NCBI GenBank assembly: GCA_045132235.1
Contig: JBGURX010000001.1
Location: 1 to 64,000, forward strand
DNA length: 64,000 nt
Reading direction: 5' to 3'
DNA from: UBA1756 sp045132235
GTDB taxonomy: Bacteria > Bacteroidota > Bacteroidia > Bacteroidales > WCHB1-69
In this document: piece after piece, positions 9,461 through 17,798 of the stretch
How positions within the stretch are numbered: the stretch's first letter is position 1
How the letters are laid out: each line of letters begins with the position of its first letter
Translations under genes and position numbers: made by a program
Notes under the pieces: model-generated
Told to the model about the DNA's origin: nothing
The model's input: the letters and a program-made list of their open reading frames with translations, nothing else
Database searches by the model: none

Positions 9461-10984
9461 TTATTTTCTATGCAAAACCATCCCCTTCGCTGAATCCCAC
9501 ACTTTGCGCACCAGCGCACGCTCCATATACAGCATCACCCCCACATAAACCAGCAAAAACAGCGTGTTCAGCACCAGCCGCAGCCATGTCCTGTCGGGCA
9601 GTATGCCCTGCTCCATCAGGTGAGAAGCCACCCTGACCAGCGCATACACGACACCCGCCAACGCGAAATAGCCGAACACCACCTTCAGCTGGTAGGGCAC
9701 GGGGTTGCGCTTCTGTCCCACTATGTAAGAGAGCACCATGCAGATGCCATAACCGGCGAAACCGCCCCACGCACAGGCCATGTAGCCAAATTTCGGCACA
9801 AACAGGAAGTTGATGGCCAGCAAAGCGGCACAGCCGATGCCCGAGAATATCGCGCCCCACCACGTCTCCTTGTTGAGCTTGTACCAGAAGGAGAGGTTGA
9901 AATAGATGCCCATGAAAATCTCCGCCATCATCACGATGGGAACCGTCTGCAGACCTTCCCAGTAATCGCTGCTGATGATAAACTTGAAGATGTCTAGGTA
10001 GCACACCACGATGAGGAAGGCGAGCAGGGTGAAGATGACGAAGTAGTTCATCACGACAGCCTGCGACTCCTTGCTGCCCTTTTCGCGCTGGCCGCCGAAC
10101 ACAAACGGCTCGTAGGCATAGCGGAAGGCCTGAGTGAACATGGCGATGATCATGGCGATTTTGACGCACGCACCGTAAATGCCGAGCTGCACCTCCCCCT
10201 CCTCGCCGGGCACGATAAAGCGGTAGCAGATCTTGTCGGCCACCTGATTGAGGATGCCGACCAAGCCCAAGAGCAGCAACGGCCACGTGTATTTCAGCAT
10301 CTGCTTCAGTAGCTGCCGGTCGATACCGAACCGTAGGTTCTTCATCTCGGGGATGAACCCCAGCGTGATGAGGCCGGTACACAGCAAATTGACGGCGAAA
10401 ATGTAGGCCACCTGCTGGGCAGGCTGGTACCATGCCATCAGCGACGGGGCAGACGCCTTGAGGGAAGGAGCCACGAGGAAGACGAACAGGTTCAAGCCGA
10501 TATTCAGCACGATGAAGAGCAGTTTCAGCGAGGCGAACTTGACGGCCTTGTTCTGGTACCGCAACTGGGCGAACAGGATGGCTTGGAAAGCGTCGAGGCC
10601 CACCACGGTCGCCATCATCCGCAGGTATTCGGGATGGTCGCCGTAACCCAACGCACCGGAAATGGGACCACCCAGCACCATGCACACCAGCCAGAACAGC
10701 AGCGACACCAGTCCCACAGCATTGGCAGCGGTGGCGAAGGCCTTCTTGGCATCCACCTCCTCGCGGTTGGCGAAGTAGAAGAAAGTGGTCTCCATGCCGA
10801 AAGTCAGCATCACCAGCAGCAGCGCAGTGTAGGCGTACACGTTGGTCACCACACCGTAGCCGCCCGACTCGGCCGCAATCTTGTAAGTGTATAGCGGCAC
10901 CAGCAGGTAATTCAAAAACCTTCCGATAATGCTGCTCAGTCCGTAAATGGCCGTCTGGCCGACTAATTTTTTAAGCGAAGGCAT
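9461..10984 (-). CDS. Polysaccharide biosynthesis protein / lipid-linked oligosaccharide flippase (Wzx/MATE-like)
   Basis: A 507-residue polytopic protein with about 14 hydrophobic segments. The N-terminus, LVGQTAIYGLSSIIGRFLNYLLVP, is the standard opening of the polysaccharide-transport (Polysacc_synt) family in Bacteroidota. These proteins turn undecaprenyl-linked sugar units across the inner membrane for capsule or O-antigen. It is followed within 2 nt by the mannose-1-phosphate guanylyltransferase upstream gene on the same strand, which supplies GDP-mannose, so a shared glycan-assembly role is likely. No glycosyltransferase cluster is nearby. Confidence 0.9.
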   Translation of the reverse strand: MPSLKKLVGQTAIYGLSSIIGRFLNYLLVPLYTYKIAAESGGYGVVTNVYAYTALLLVMLTFGMETTFFYFANREEVDAKKAFATAANAVGLVSLLFWLVCMVLGGPISGALGYGDHPEYLRMMATVVGLDAFQAILFAQLRYQNKAVKFASLKLLFIVLNIGLNLFVFLVAPSLKASAPSLMAWYQPAQQVAYIFAVNLLCTGLITLGFIPEMKNLRFGIDRQLLKQMLKYTWPLLLLGLVGILNQVADKICYRFIVPGEEGEVQLGIYGACVKIAMIIAMFTQAFRYAYEPFVFGGQREKGSKESQAVVMNYFVIFTLLAFLIVVCYLDIFKFIISSDYWEGLQTVPIVMMAEIFMGIYFNLSFWYKLNKETWWGAIFSGIGCAALLAINFLFVPKFGYMACAWGGFAGYGICMVLSYIVGQKRNPVPYQLKVVFGYFALAGVVYALVRVASHLMEQGILPDRTWLRLVLNTLFLLVYVGVMLYMERALVRKVWDSAKGMVLHRK

Positions 10985-10986
10985 TT

Positions 10987-12075
10987 TTAGATATACTTTT
11001 CACCAAAATCAATTTCCACATCATTCACATACTGACGGATCTGCTGCTCGCTGTTCTTTTTGCAAATCAGCAGCACGTTGTCGTTGTCCACCACAATGTA
11101 ATCCTCCATGCCCTGCAGGACGACGGCCTTGTTTTTGGGCACATTGATGATACAACCTGTAGTGTTGTAGGTCTTGACCTTGTTGCCGGCCACCACATTC
11201 TGCTGTTCATCCTTGGGACTCACCTCGTAGAGGGAACCCCACGTGCCGAGGTCCGACCAACCGAAATCGGCGGCATACACGCACACGTTTCTGGCCTTCT
11301 CCATGATGCCATAGTCAACGGATATATTTTTGCAGATGAGGTAGATAGACTTGATAAACTCCTCTTCGGCGGAGGTATTGTAGCGACCTTCGCCGCGCTT
11401 GAACAGTTCGTAAACATCGGGCAGGTAGGTGGCGAAAGCCTTTTCAATTTCGGGCAGCGACCACATGAAGATGCCGGCGTTCCAGAGGAACTCGCCGCTC
11501 TCCACAAACTGCTTGGCCACCTCCAGCTCCGGTTTCTCGGTGAAAATCTTCACATCGTAGATGGAAGTGCCTTTATACTGGCGGTCTTCGTTGTACTGGA
11601 TATAGCCATAGCCCGTGTTGGGCGATGACGGCCGGATGCCGATGGTGAGCAGTTTCTGATTCTCCTTCACAAATTTCAACCCATTGACAATCACCTCCTT
11701 AAAAACATCTTCTTTGAGAATGACATGGTCGGAGGGGGCCACCACGATGACGGCGTTGGGGTTGCGTGCCTTGATCTTGAAGTTGGCATAGGCGATGCAG
11801 GGGGCGGTGTTGCGTCGGGCCGGTTCGAGCACCACTTGGTCGTCATTCAGTCCGGGAATCTGCGCCCGCACCTGCTCAGCATAGATGGCGTTGGTGATGA
11901 TATAGATATTCTCGCGGGGACAAATCTGGGCGAAACGGTTGAAAGTTTTCTGAATCAGTGAAGTTCCATCATCCAGTATATCAATAAATTGTTTCGGTTT
12001 ATGAGAACGGCTCATGGGCCAGAAGCGGGCGCCTACGCCGCCTGCCATTATTACACAAAAAAGGTCTTTGTTCAT
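10987..12075 (-). CDS. manC: Mannose-1-phosphate guanylyltransferase
   Basis: The 362-residue protein starts MNKDLFCVIMAGGVGARFWP, with the nucleotidyltransferase signature GGxGxRxWPxSR and PKQF close behind, and FTEKPELEVA in the sugar-binding region. It forms GDP-mannose from mannose-1-phosphate and GTP in the cytoplasm. A start 57 nt further upstream is open in frame, but the promoter at 12103-12133 has its -7 box inside that extension, so the ATG at 12075 is preferred. The short C-terminal part after residue 270 is the usual left-handed helix remnant; there is no isomerase domain. It leads a run of minus-strand genes toward the flippase. Confidence 0.93.
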   Translation of the reverse strand: MNKDLFCVIMAGGVGARFWPMSRSHKPKQFIDILDDGTSLIQKTFNRFAQICPRENIYIITNAIYAEQVRAQIPGLNDDQVVLEPARRNTAPCIAYANFKIKARNPNAVIVVAPSDHVILKEDVFKEVIVNGLKFVKENQKLLTIGIRPSSPNTGYGYIQYNEDRQYKGTSIYDVKIFTEKPELEVAKQFVESGEFLWNAGIFMWSLPEIEKAFATYLPDVYELFKRGEGRYNTSAEEEFIKSIYLICKNISVDYGIMEKARNVCVYAADFGWSDLGTWGSLYEVSPKDEQQNVVAGNKVKTYNTTGCIINVPKNKAVVLQGMEDYIVVDNDNVLLICKKNSEQQIRQYVNDVEIDFGEKYI

Positions 12076-12102
12076 TTCAAATTCAGTGTCAAAATAAGGC
12101 TG

Positions 12103-12133
12103 CAAAGATACAATAATTTTGGGAGATTTCAAA
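12103..12133 (-). promoter_or_regulatory. Promoter of manC
   Basis: On the minus strand TTTG (12133-12130) is followed after 19 nt by TATCTTTG (12110-12103), an exact match to the Bacteroidota TTTG-N19-TAnnTTTG pattern. It continues into GCAGCC. It places transcription start near 12096, about 20 nt before the ATG. Confidence 0.8.
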
Positions 12134-12199
12134 CAGGATCACTATCATCATAAATGGAAATATCCATATCCCCTGTTTTCGATATAATGGTTGATTCGG

Positions 12200-12937
12200 T
12201 CATCGTTCACAGAATTTATCTTCCTTCCAGTTTTTGGGATTATTTCCTATATAGGATTGAACACGAATCAATGCACGGTTATCACGGATAATAGCGTCAT
12301 AAAAACGAGATTGCCATGCAAAATCGCATCCCAAACGGTGCGCGTGCCGCGAAACCGCCGATTTATACGACCCAACAATGGATGATAATGTTTTTTCCCC
12401 TTGGTGTTGGAAACGTTGTTGTCCGATGGTTTTGGGCATTGGGGACAATTGTTGTTCGCATAACGTGGGGGGAACGTTTGACGCGGACGTATCGCATGAC
12501 GCGGACGTATCGCATGACGTGGACGTATCGCATACGGTAGAGACAACGCATGCGTTGTCTCTACGGTTTTTCCCGGTTTTCCCGGTTTCCCCGGTTTTCC
12601 CGTTGCCCCCGTTTTCCACGTTGCCACCGTTTTCCCCATTGCCACCACCATTCGCATTATTGATTGCGATAATGCCATGTATATGGTTGGGCATAACCAC
12701 AAACGCATCCAATTCAATATTGCCAAAATGATGGGATAATTCATGCCATAAAACGTCGGCGATGGCACCGACGGGCGATAAATGCATTCTGCCATCTATA
12801 ATTTCTCCAAAATAATGATTTCTGCCTTTTGTACAGATGGTTACAAAATAAATGGCATTCCATCCATAATCCCAATTCTGCAATCGGATTGATGAGATGC
12901 GATATCGATTTTGGTATCTATCGTTATTCGATTCCAT
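12200..12937 (-). CDS. Y1 (HUH) transposase, REP-associated (RAYT-like)
   Basis: The 245-residue protein carries the Y1-transposase fold: YFVTICTKGRNHYFGEI near residue 30, the metal-binding HUH pair in VMPNHIHGII (His85 and His87), and a C-terminal helix with the candidate nucleophile in QSYIGNNPKNW (Tyr229). Single-copy proteins of this kind process REP palindromes. Residues about 94-190 form a low-complexity insert of Gly/Asn/Lys units and CDTSAS hexapeptides, encoded by tandem DNA repeats, and a 28-bp palindrome lies inside it (12537-12564). The ATG at 12937 was chosen because a promoter -7 box covers the alternative start at 12961. Whether it is still active is unknown. Confidence 0.85.
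   Translation of the reverse strand: MESNNDRYQNRYRISSIRLQNWDYGWNAIYFVTICTKGRNHYFGEIIDGRMHLSPVGAIADVLWHELSHHFGNIELDAFVVMPNHIHGIIAINNANGGGNGENGGNVENGGNGKTGETGKTGKNRRDNACVVSTVCDTSTSCDTSASCDTSASNVPPTLCEQQLSPMPKTIGQQRFQHQGEKTLSSIVGSYKSAVSRHAHRLGCDFAWQSRFYDAIIRDNRALIRVQSYIGNNPKNWKEDKFCER
12478..12535. repeat. 18-bp tandem repeat within the RAYT-like gene
   Basis: Three copies of an 18-bp unit (GACGCGGACGTATCGCAT and near-identical forms) lie head to tail. In the coding frame each gives the hexapeptide CDTSAS, so copy-number change keeps the frame. Confidence 0.85.
12537..12564. repeat. 28-bp perfect palindrome (REP-like), inside the RAYT-like gene
   Basis: GTAGAGACAACGCA followed directly by its reverse complement TGCGTTGTCTCTAC. 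The outer arms GTAGAGAC/GTCTCTAC recur in the palindrome at 42469-42494, and in the form GTAGGGGC at 35282-35313. Confidence 0.85.
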
Positions 12938-12958
12938 AACACAATCAAAAAAACATTG

Positions 12959-12990
12959 CAAAGATACTATTATTTTTACAATTAAAACAA
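12959..12990 (-). promoter_or_regulatory. Promoter of the RAYT-like transposase gene
   Basis: Minus strand TATCTTTG at 12966-12959, with TTG at 12990-12988 after 21 nt. The region beyond, to about 13130, is very AT-rich and holds no gene. Confidence 0.6.
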
Positions 12991-13134
12991 TATATTAACA
13001 ATATTTTCATCAATTTAATTTGAAAAATTAAAATAAATTAAAAATTTTACATTTTATTTATAATAAAACATCATTTAATAGAAAGGGAATCACTTTGGAA
13101 TTAAAAACAAAAGGATGATTCCGAAATAAATCCG

Positions 13135-13142
13135 TACTTTTG
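13135..13142 (+). promoter_or_regulatory. Promoter -7 box upstream of cinA
   Basis: TACTTTTG fits TAnnTTTG; it lies 76 nt before the cinA ATG. No clear TTG sits at the usual distance upstream. Confidence 0.5.
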
Positions 13143-13217
13143 CCTCCCCGTATTTCATATTCAAAAGAAGAAGAATAAATCAACGGAAAAACAAGAGACA
13201 ACAAATCCTCAACTACT

Positions 13218-14474
13218 ATGAACAGCACCCTCATCAACATCGGCGACGAGCTCCTTATCGGACAGGTTATCAACACCAACGCGGCTGTGATGGCCCAGCT
13301 GCTGGGCGCGGCCGGCATCGGCATCGAACGCACCGTCACTATCGGCGACGAACCTGCCGCCATCCGCGACACCCTTCGCGAATGCTTGGAAATCAGCGAC
13401 ATTGTGATTATCACCGGCGGGCTCGGCCCCACCAAGGACGACCTCACCAAACAGGTGCTGTGCGACTTTTTTCACAGCGAGCTGTACGAGAACGAAGAGG
13501 CCCTCGACAATGTGCGGAAGCGCATGGCTGCCTTCGGCCGCGAGCTCACCGACATCAACCGGCAGCAGGCATGGGTGCCCCGCTGCTGCACGGTGCTCCC
13601 CAACCCGCTCGGCACCGCCCCGGGCATGTGGTTCGATGTTGCCGACACGCCACACCCCAAGGTGGTGATCTCGCTGCCGGGCGTGCCGTTCGAGATGGAG
13701 GGGCTGATGCGCGAGAGTGTCATCCCGCGTCTGCGTGAAAGATTTGCCACCGGCCACATCATCCACAAAACCCTGATTGTGCAAGGTATCGGCGAGTCGT
13801 TTCTGAGCGACCTCATCGAGCCGTGGGAGCTGGCCCTGCCCGACTGTCTCTCGCTGGCCTACCTGCCGCAGCCCGGCATGACACGACTGCGGTTAACCGC
13901 CCGCGGCAACGATGCCGACGCGCTGCAGACGGCCATCGACACCGCCCTCGCACAGCTCCGTCCCATCGCCGGAAGCTACATCACCTGCGAAGGGTTCGAA
14001 ACGCTGCCCGCCTTCATCGCTCACACCATGACCGAGGCCGGACTGACCCTCGCCACGGCCGAGAGTTGCACAGGCGGCGCATTGTCGGCGCAGCTCACCG
14101 CCCTCGCCGGTGCCTCCAACTACTTCGTGGGCGGCGTAGTGTCGTACAGCAACGAGGTGAAGGAAAGCGTGTTGCACGTTCCGCACGACATCCTCGCCAC
14201 CCACGGGGCGGTGAGCGAGCCCACTGCCATCCACATGGCGGAGGGGGTGCGCCGGCACCTCCACGCCGACTACGGCATCGCCACCACGGGCATTGCCGGT
14301 CCCGGAGGGGGCAGCCCCGAGAAACCGGTCGGCACGGTATGGACCGCCGTGGCCACGCCGTCGGGCACGGTCACACAGAAACTCTCCATCCCGCGCCGCC
14401 GCGCCCAAGTGATCGAGGGCGCCTGCCAGCAGATTCTCGGACTGTTGGCGAAGTGCCTGAAAGAGAGGGAATAA
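13218..14474 (+). CDS. cinA: CinA family protein (competence/damage-inducible A; NMN deamidase C-terminal domain)
   Basis: The 418-residue protein combines an N-terminal MoCF-like domain (about residues 1-170; STLINIGDELLIGQVINTN and ITGGLGPTKDD) with a C-terminal PncC-type amidohydrolase domain (about 255-415; ATAESCTGGALSAQL, TGIAGPGGGSPEKPVGTVW). CinA proteins take part in pyridine-nucleotide salvage, hydrolysing NMN and, through the N-terminal domain, ADP-ribose. Both domains look complete. It is a single-gene unit on the plus strand with an AT-rich upstream region and faces a convergent gene downstream. Confidence 0.95.
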   Translation: MNSTLINIGDELLIGQVINTNAAVMAQLLGAAGIGIERTVTIGDEPAAIRDTLRECLEISDIVIITGGLGPTKDDLTKQVLCDFFHSELYENEEALDNVRKRMAAFGRELTDINRQQAWVPRCCTVLPNPLGTAPGMWFDVADTPHPKVVISLPGVPFEMEGLMRESVIPRLRERFATGHIIHKTLIVQGIGESFLSDLIEPWELALPDCLSLAYLPQPGMTRLRLTARGNDADALQTAIDTALAQLRPIAGSYITCEGFETLPAFIAHTMTEAGLTLATAESCTGGALSAQLTALAGASNYFVGGVVSYSNEVKESVLHVPHDILATHGAVSEPTAIHMAEGVRRHLHADYGIATTGIAGPGGGSPEKPVGTVWTAVATPSGTVTQKLSIPRRRAQVIEGACQQILGLLAKCLKERE

Positions 14475-14591
14475 AGGCAGGACTAATCTGGCTCGTATTC
14501 CGAAGGAGCCCACATTTGAAGCTGGCTCAGAATGTCAACTGAGTTGTTTTGCTGTATTGGGAACTCCTTCATCATATTATGGGCAACCACA

Positions 14592-15764
14592 TCATTGGTT
14601 GAAAATCAAATACTCAGGAGAACCTTCCCCAAACAAGTCCATTTGACTTATCATAATTGCATCACACGTAATCACATCAATGAGTCGGACAGAACAATGC
14701 GACATTTGGGAAGATGATGGTGATGGTACATCTGGAGGAAGTTCCTCATCCATTCCACACACACATAGTTTCCCTAATGCAGGGTAATAACGGTACTTGT
14801 ACCAGCCATTAAACTGCCATGTATAGGAGAGATTCTGAAAGCACAATTCAGGAACGGAATAAAACGTTGAATCATAGAATGTAACATTGCATCCGACAGG
14901 GTAATCCATGAACGGAACACACATATGTGAAGAAACAATCACTTGGGAAGATTGGTTTGAAAAAGTGAAATCTTCACACTCTTCCCTTTGGTTGAAATGG
15001 ATATTTACTGAACCGCGATTGTACAACCAATCACTAATAACCTCACCATCCAATTCACTTGTGTAGTTCACAATCCAACCATTGCTCATCACCTCGCCAT
15101 TATAGGTGATATATACAGTGATGAACATCCAGTCAGTCATCCCGAATAGTCCTTCGCCGCCCCGCTCGGTCTTCTCCTCTATCTGGTGTGAGGAGGAGGA
15201 TACACGGATGTCAAAACCATTTCCTCCACCCTCTGTGCACAGCACCTTGCACACCTTGCTTCCTTCGTTGGTCTCAGCCAGCACGAAATACATTCCACTA
15301 TACGGCAGCGTGAGCGACAACTGGTGCTCGCCCACAGGCAGCAGCTCAGTCCGCTGGCAGCAGAGCCGCCCCTGCAGGTCCATCACCTGCAACTTCACCC
15401 TTCCTACCGTATGTGTAGTCAGTTTCATGCGACTTTCACCCATACAGGGATTGGGAGAACTCTGCGACAGTCCCCATTCCTTGTCCTGCACGTACTCGTC
15501 AACCCCCGTGGTGCAATTCGACAAGATGGTATCGGGCCAATACATCTTAAATGTCCGATAATGAGCGGGGTAATCTTCTTCACACGGCGGCAGGCACACC
15601 TTCACCTTCACACTGTCCCACGGGATGAGCCTGCCGTTCATGTAGGTGTGGATGACGTTCACCGAACAGGTGTCCTCCTGCGCCTTCGCCTGCTGGCTAA
15701 ATCCCCCCGCCGCTACCAGCAGCACGAGGAGAAGAAAGGTTTTGAAAGGGGTTTGTGGTTTCAT
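14592..15764 (-). CDS. Secreted protein of unknown function with an internal Por-sorting-like module (paralogue 1)
   Basis: Not a recognised family. The 390-residue protein starts with a signal peptide (LLLVLLVAAGGFSQQAKAQ). Residues about 95-175 read like a type IX secretion type-A sorting domain (LSQSSPNPCMGESRMKL ... GRVKLQVMDLQGRLC ... SGMYFVLAETNEGSKVCKVL), yet about 215 more residues follow it, Cys-rich and without repeats. The ATG at 15764 is used because it alone is followed at once by the signal peptide; the frame extends upstream only through a heptamer-repeat leader. It is a close paralogue of the gene at 16343-17518. Confidence 0.75.
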   Translation of the reverse strand: MKPQTPFKTFLLLVLLVAAGGFSQQAKAQEDTCSVNVIHTYMNGRLIPWDSVKVKVCLPPCEEDYPAHYRTFKMYWPDTILSNCTTGVDEYVQDKEWGLSQSSPNPCMGESRMKLTTHTVGRVKLQVMDLQGRLCCQRTELLPVGEHQLSLTLPYSGMYFVLAETNEGSKVCKVLCTEGGGNGFDIRVSSSSHQIEEKTERGGEGLFGMTDWMFITVYITYNGEVMSNGWIVNYTSELDGEVISDWLYNRGSVNIHFNQREECEDFTFSNQSSQVIVSSHMCVPFMDYPVGCNVTFYDSTFYSVPELCFQNLSYTWQFNGWYKYRYYPALGKLCVCGMDEELPPDVPSPSSSQMSHCSVRLIDVITCDAIMISQMDLFGEGSPEYLIFNQ

Positions 15765-15830
15765 GGTGGGATGGTTGTTGAATCGTTGAATCGTTGAATT
15801 GTTTATTTGTTGATTTGGTTGGTTGAGATG

Positions 15831-15880
15831 AAGGAGTGAAGAGTTAAGAGTAAAAAGTGAAGAGTTAAAAGTGAAGAGTG
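15831..15880. repeat. Degenerate 7-bp tandem repeat in the leader of paralogue 1
   Basis: Plus-strand units GAAGAGT, TAAGAGT, AAAAAGT, GAAGAGT, TAAAAGT, GAAGAGT follow each other without gaps. The tract lies between the -7 box at 15900-15907 and the ATG at 15764, so it would be transcribed. Confidence 0.75.
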
Positions 15881-15899
15881 GGGGCGTTTTTTTCGCCTG

Positions 15900-15931
15900 C
15901 AAATGTAATACAATTCCCATGAATAATCCAA
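15900..15931 (-). promoter_or_regulatory. Promoter of paralogue 1
   Basis: Minus strand TACATTTG at 15907-15900 with TTG at 15931-15929 after 21 nt. The sequence just downstream (GCAGGCG) is shared with the promoter of paralogue 2. Confidence 0.6.
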
Positions 15932-15942
15932 CCTCTCAATTT

Positions 15943-16353
15943 TCAGTTTTCAATTTTCAGTTCACAATCACCCCACACAACGCCTCCCAATGAATCACAA
16001 TATTCGTTCTGACAATAAGCCACATAACTGCTCGTATAAGCTTTTGTCTTGAACTGTGCGTCATAGCCAGCATCCACAGTGAAGCAACATGAACTGTCTG
16101 GCAACATGTAATAATCGGCTATGCTTGACAAGTCAGCTAACACTTCATTTCTTGTGTTCATTGAAACACCTGTCACAAAGCCGATGTGAATAACATTCTC
16201 TATTTCATTGAATGCTATCTCATTTCCATACTTATCATAGATAAACTCATGGTTATTTGTTTGCCCAAGACAACCAACCTGAGACAAGAAAATGCTGCAT
16301 ATTAAAAACAAATGCTTATATAACTTTACCATTTTCAATATTTTATTCTTCAC
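15943..16353 (-). CDS. Small secreted protein of unknown function
   Basis: A 136-residue protein with a hydrophobic N-terminal segment (HLFLICSIFLSQVGCLGQ) that looks like a signal peptide; QVGC is a poor lipobox, so lipidation is uncertain. The rest has five cysteines and no motif I recognise. Its start overlaps the stop of paralogue 2 by 11 nt, so the two are very likely co-translated. The final codons and the stop are made from a TTTTCA-type heptamer tract (about 15935-15961), which suggests the C-terminus was defined by repeat growth. Confidence 0.65.
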   Translation of the reverse strand: MKNKILKMVKLYKHLFLICSIFLSQVGCLGQTNNHEFIYDKYGNEIAFNEIENVIHIGFVTGVSMNTRNEVLADLSSIADYYMLPDSSCCFTVDAGYDAQFKTKAYTSSYVAYCQNEYCDSLGGVVWGDCELKIEN

Positions 16354-17518
16354 TAACTACAAATTCAATATCACCAGAACCATAGACACTAAATTTTTCA
16401 ATTCGGAATTCATCACACGATAACCTGCCAAAGAGTCTAAACCAGTAATCCGTCGGTGAAACTTGGCCATAGTAGTCTATATGTTCTGGCGGCATCTCTC
16501 CATTTATATCACCAATGCAAATACATCCTCCTAAATCTTCAGGATAATAACGGTATTTATACATTCCATTGAATTGCCATGTAGAAGATGAGTAGGGAGC
16601 ATATTCTGTCGGTTCTGAATACAACGTTGTATCACCAAATGTCACACGATAGCTTATAGGGTAATCCACTGTTGGCAGACACATGTGTGTAGTGGCTATC
16701 ACATAAAATGTTCTCCCAGAAAGGGAAAAAGTGTCACAATCTTCAACATTAGAAAAATGGATATTTACTGAGCCTTGATTGTACAGCCATTCACTAATAA
16801 CTTCACCATCCAATTCACTTGTGTAGTTCACAGTCCAACCATTGCTTCTCACTTCATCATTATATGTGATATAAGCAGTGATAATCATCCTGTCAGTCAT
16901 ATTGAACAACCCTTCGCCGCCCCGCTCGGTCTTTTCCTCTATCTGGTATGAGGAGGAAGATACACGGATGTCAAAACCGCTCCCACTTCCTTCTGCGCAC
17001 AGCACCTTGCTCACCTTGCGGCCTTCGTTGGTCTCGGCCTGCACGAAATACACTCCACTGTGAGGCAATGTGAGTAACAGCTGGTGCTCGCCTGCCGGCA
17101 ACATCTCGGTCCGCTGGCAGCACAACCGCCCCTGCAGACCCATCACCTGCAGCTTCACTGTTCCTGGCGTACGTGTGGTCAACTTCACGCGACTTTCACC
17201 CATACATGGGTTGGGATAGTTTTGCGACAGTCCCCATTCCTTGTCCTGCACATACTCGTCAACCCACGTGGTGCAATTCGACAGGATGGTGTCGGGCCAG
17301 TACATCATAAATGAATGGTCAAGATAATAGCTATCGCCCACATTTCTGGCCACCTTAACTTCCACACTGTCCCATGGGATGAACCTTCCGTTCATATAGG
17401 TGTGGATGACATTCACCGCGCAGGTGTCCTCCTGCGCCTTCGCCTGCTGGCCGAATCCCCCCGCCGCTACCAGCAGCACGAAGAGAAGGAGGGATTTGAA
17501 AGGGGTTGGTGTTTTCAT
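16343..17518 (-). CDS. Secreted protein of unknown function with an internal Por-sorting-like module (paralogue 2)
   Basis: The 391-residue protein shares its signal peptide, the segment INTYMNGRFIPWDSV-like region, the internal sorting-like module (LSQNYPNPCMGESRVKL ... GTVKLQVMGLQGRLC ... SGVYFVQAETNEGRK, about residues 95-175) and the following RVSSSSYQIEEKTERGGEG with paralogue 1; the C-terminal thirds have diverged. The PNP...GR...SGVYF pattern is that of type IX cargo sorting domains, normally the last 70-100 residues of a protein. Here it is central. The conserved stretch may instead be a derived fibronectin-like domain. No enzyme motif is visible. Confidence 0.75.
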   Translation of the reverse strand: MKTPTPFKSLLLFVLLVAAGGFGQQAKAQEDTCAVNVIHTYMNGRFIPWDSVEVKVARNVGDSYYLDHSFMMYWPDTILSNCTTWVDEYVQDKEWGLSQNYPNPCMGESRVKLTTRTPGTVKLQVMGLQGRLCCQRTEMLPAGEHQLLLTLPHSGVYFVQAETNEGRKVSKVLCAEGSGSGFDIRVSSSSYQIEEKTERGGEGLFNMTDRMIITAYITYNDEVRSNGWTVNYTSELDGEVISEWLYNQGSVNIHFSNVEDCDTFSLSGRTFYVIATTHMCLPTVDYPISYRVTFGDTTLYSEPTEYAPYSSSTWQFNGMYKYRYYPEDLGGCICIGDINGEMPPEHIDYYGQVSPTDYWFRLFGRLSCDEFRIEKFSVYGSGDIEFVVSEE

Positions 17519-17570
17519 AGTGGTATGGTTTTGTTGAATTGTTTGGGCGAGATGGTGGAGTTAAGAAGTT

Positions 17571-17627
17571 AAGAGTAAAAAGTGAAGAGTAAAGAGTTAA
17601 GAGTGAAGAGTTAAAAGTGAAGAGTGG
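17571..17627. repeat. Degenerate 7-bp tandem repeat in the leader of paralogue 2
   Basis: Units of the GAAGAGT / TAAGAGT / TAAAAGT type again run head to tail for about eight copies, longer than the tract before paralogue 1 by two or three units. Both tracts end in a G-run and a T-run before the promoter. Confidence 0.75.
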
Positions 17628-17645
17628 GGCCATTTTTTTCGCCTG

Positions 17646-17653
17646 CAAATTTA
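17646..17653 (-). promoter_or_regulatory. Promoter -7 box of paralogue 2
   Basis: Minus strand TAAATTTG followed by GCAGGCG, as at paralogue 1. The 17654-17798 gap beyond it holds no gene; it separates this promoter from the end of the porin gene. Confidence 0.5.
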
Positions 17654-17798
17654 ATGCTTTTTACAGCAGTTTTTTCATGCATTTCCCATTTTCTTCTCCA
17701 ATGACACATTTTTGTCCATTCCATAGGGGAAAAGACCGTGCACAACAGCACCAGTTTGGAAGAAAAACTCAAAAAAAGACCGTGACGAACGCAGCCGC

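Noticed and set aside
7993..9636. Long open frame (547 codons) on the plus strand opposite the SulP gene
   Set aside because: Its translation is rich in His, Arg and Gln with no motif, which is the usual shadow of a GC-rich membrane-protein gene. The minus-strand SulP frame is certain.
12076..12132. Earlier start for mannose-1-phosphate guanylyltransferase
   Set aside because: A consensus promoter lies inside this stretch, and the standard N-terminus of the family begins at 12075.
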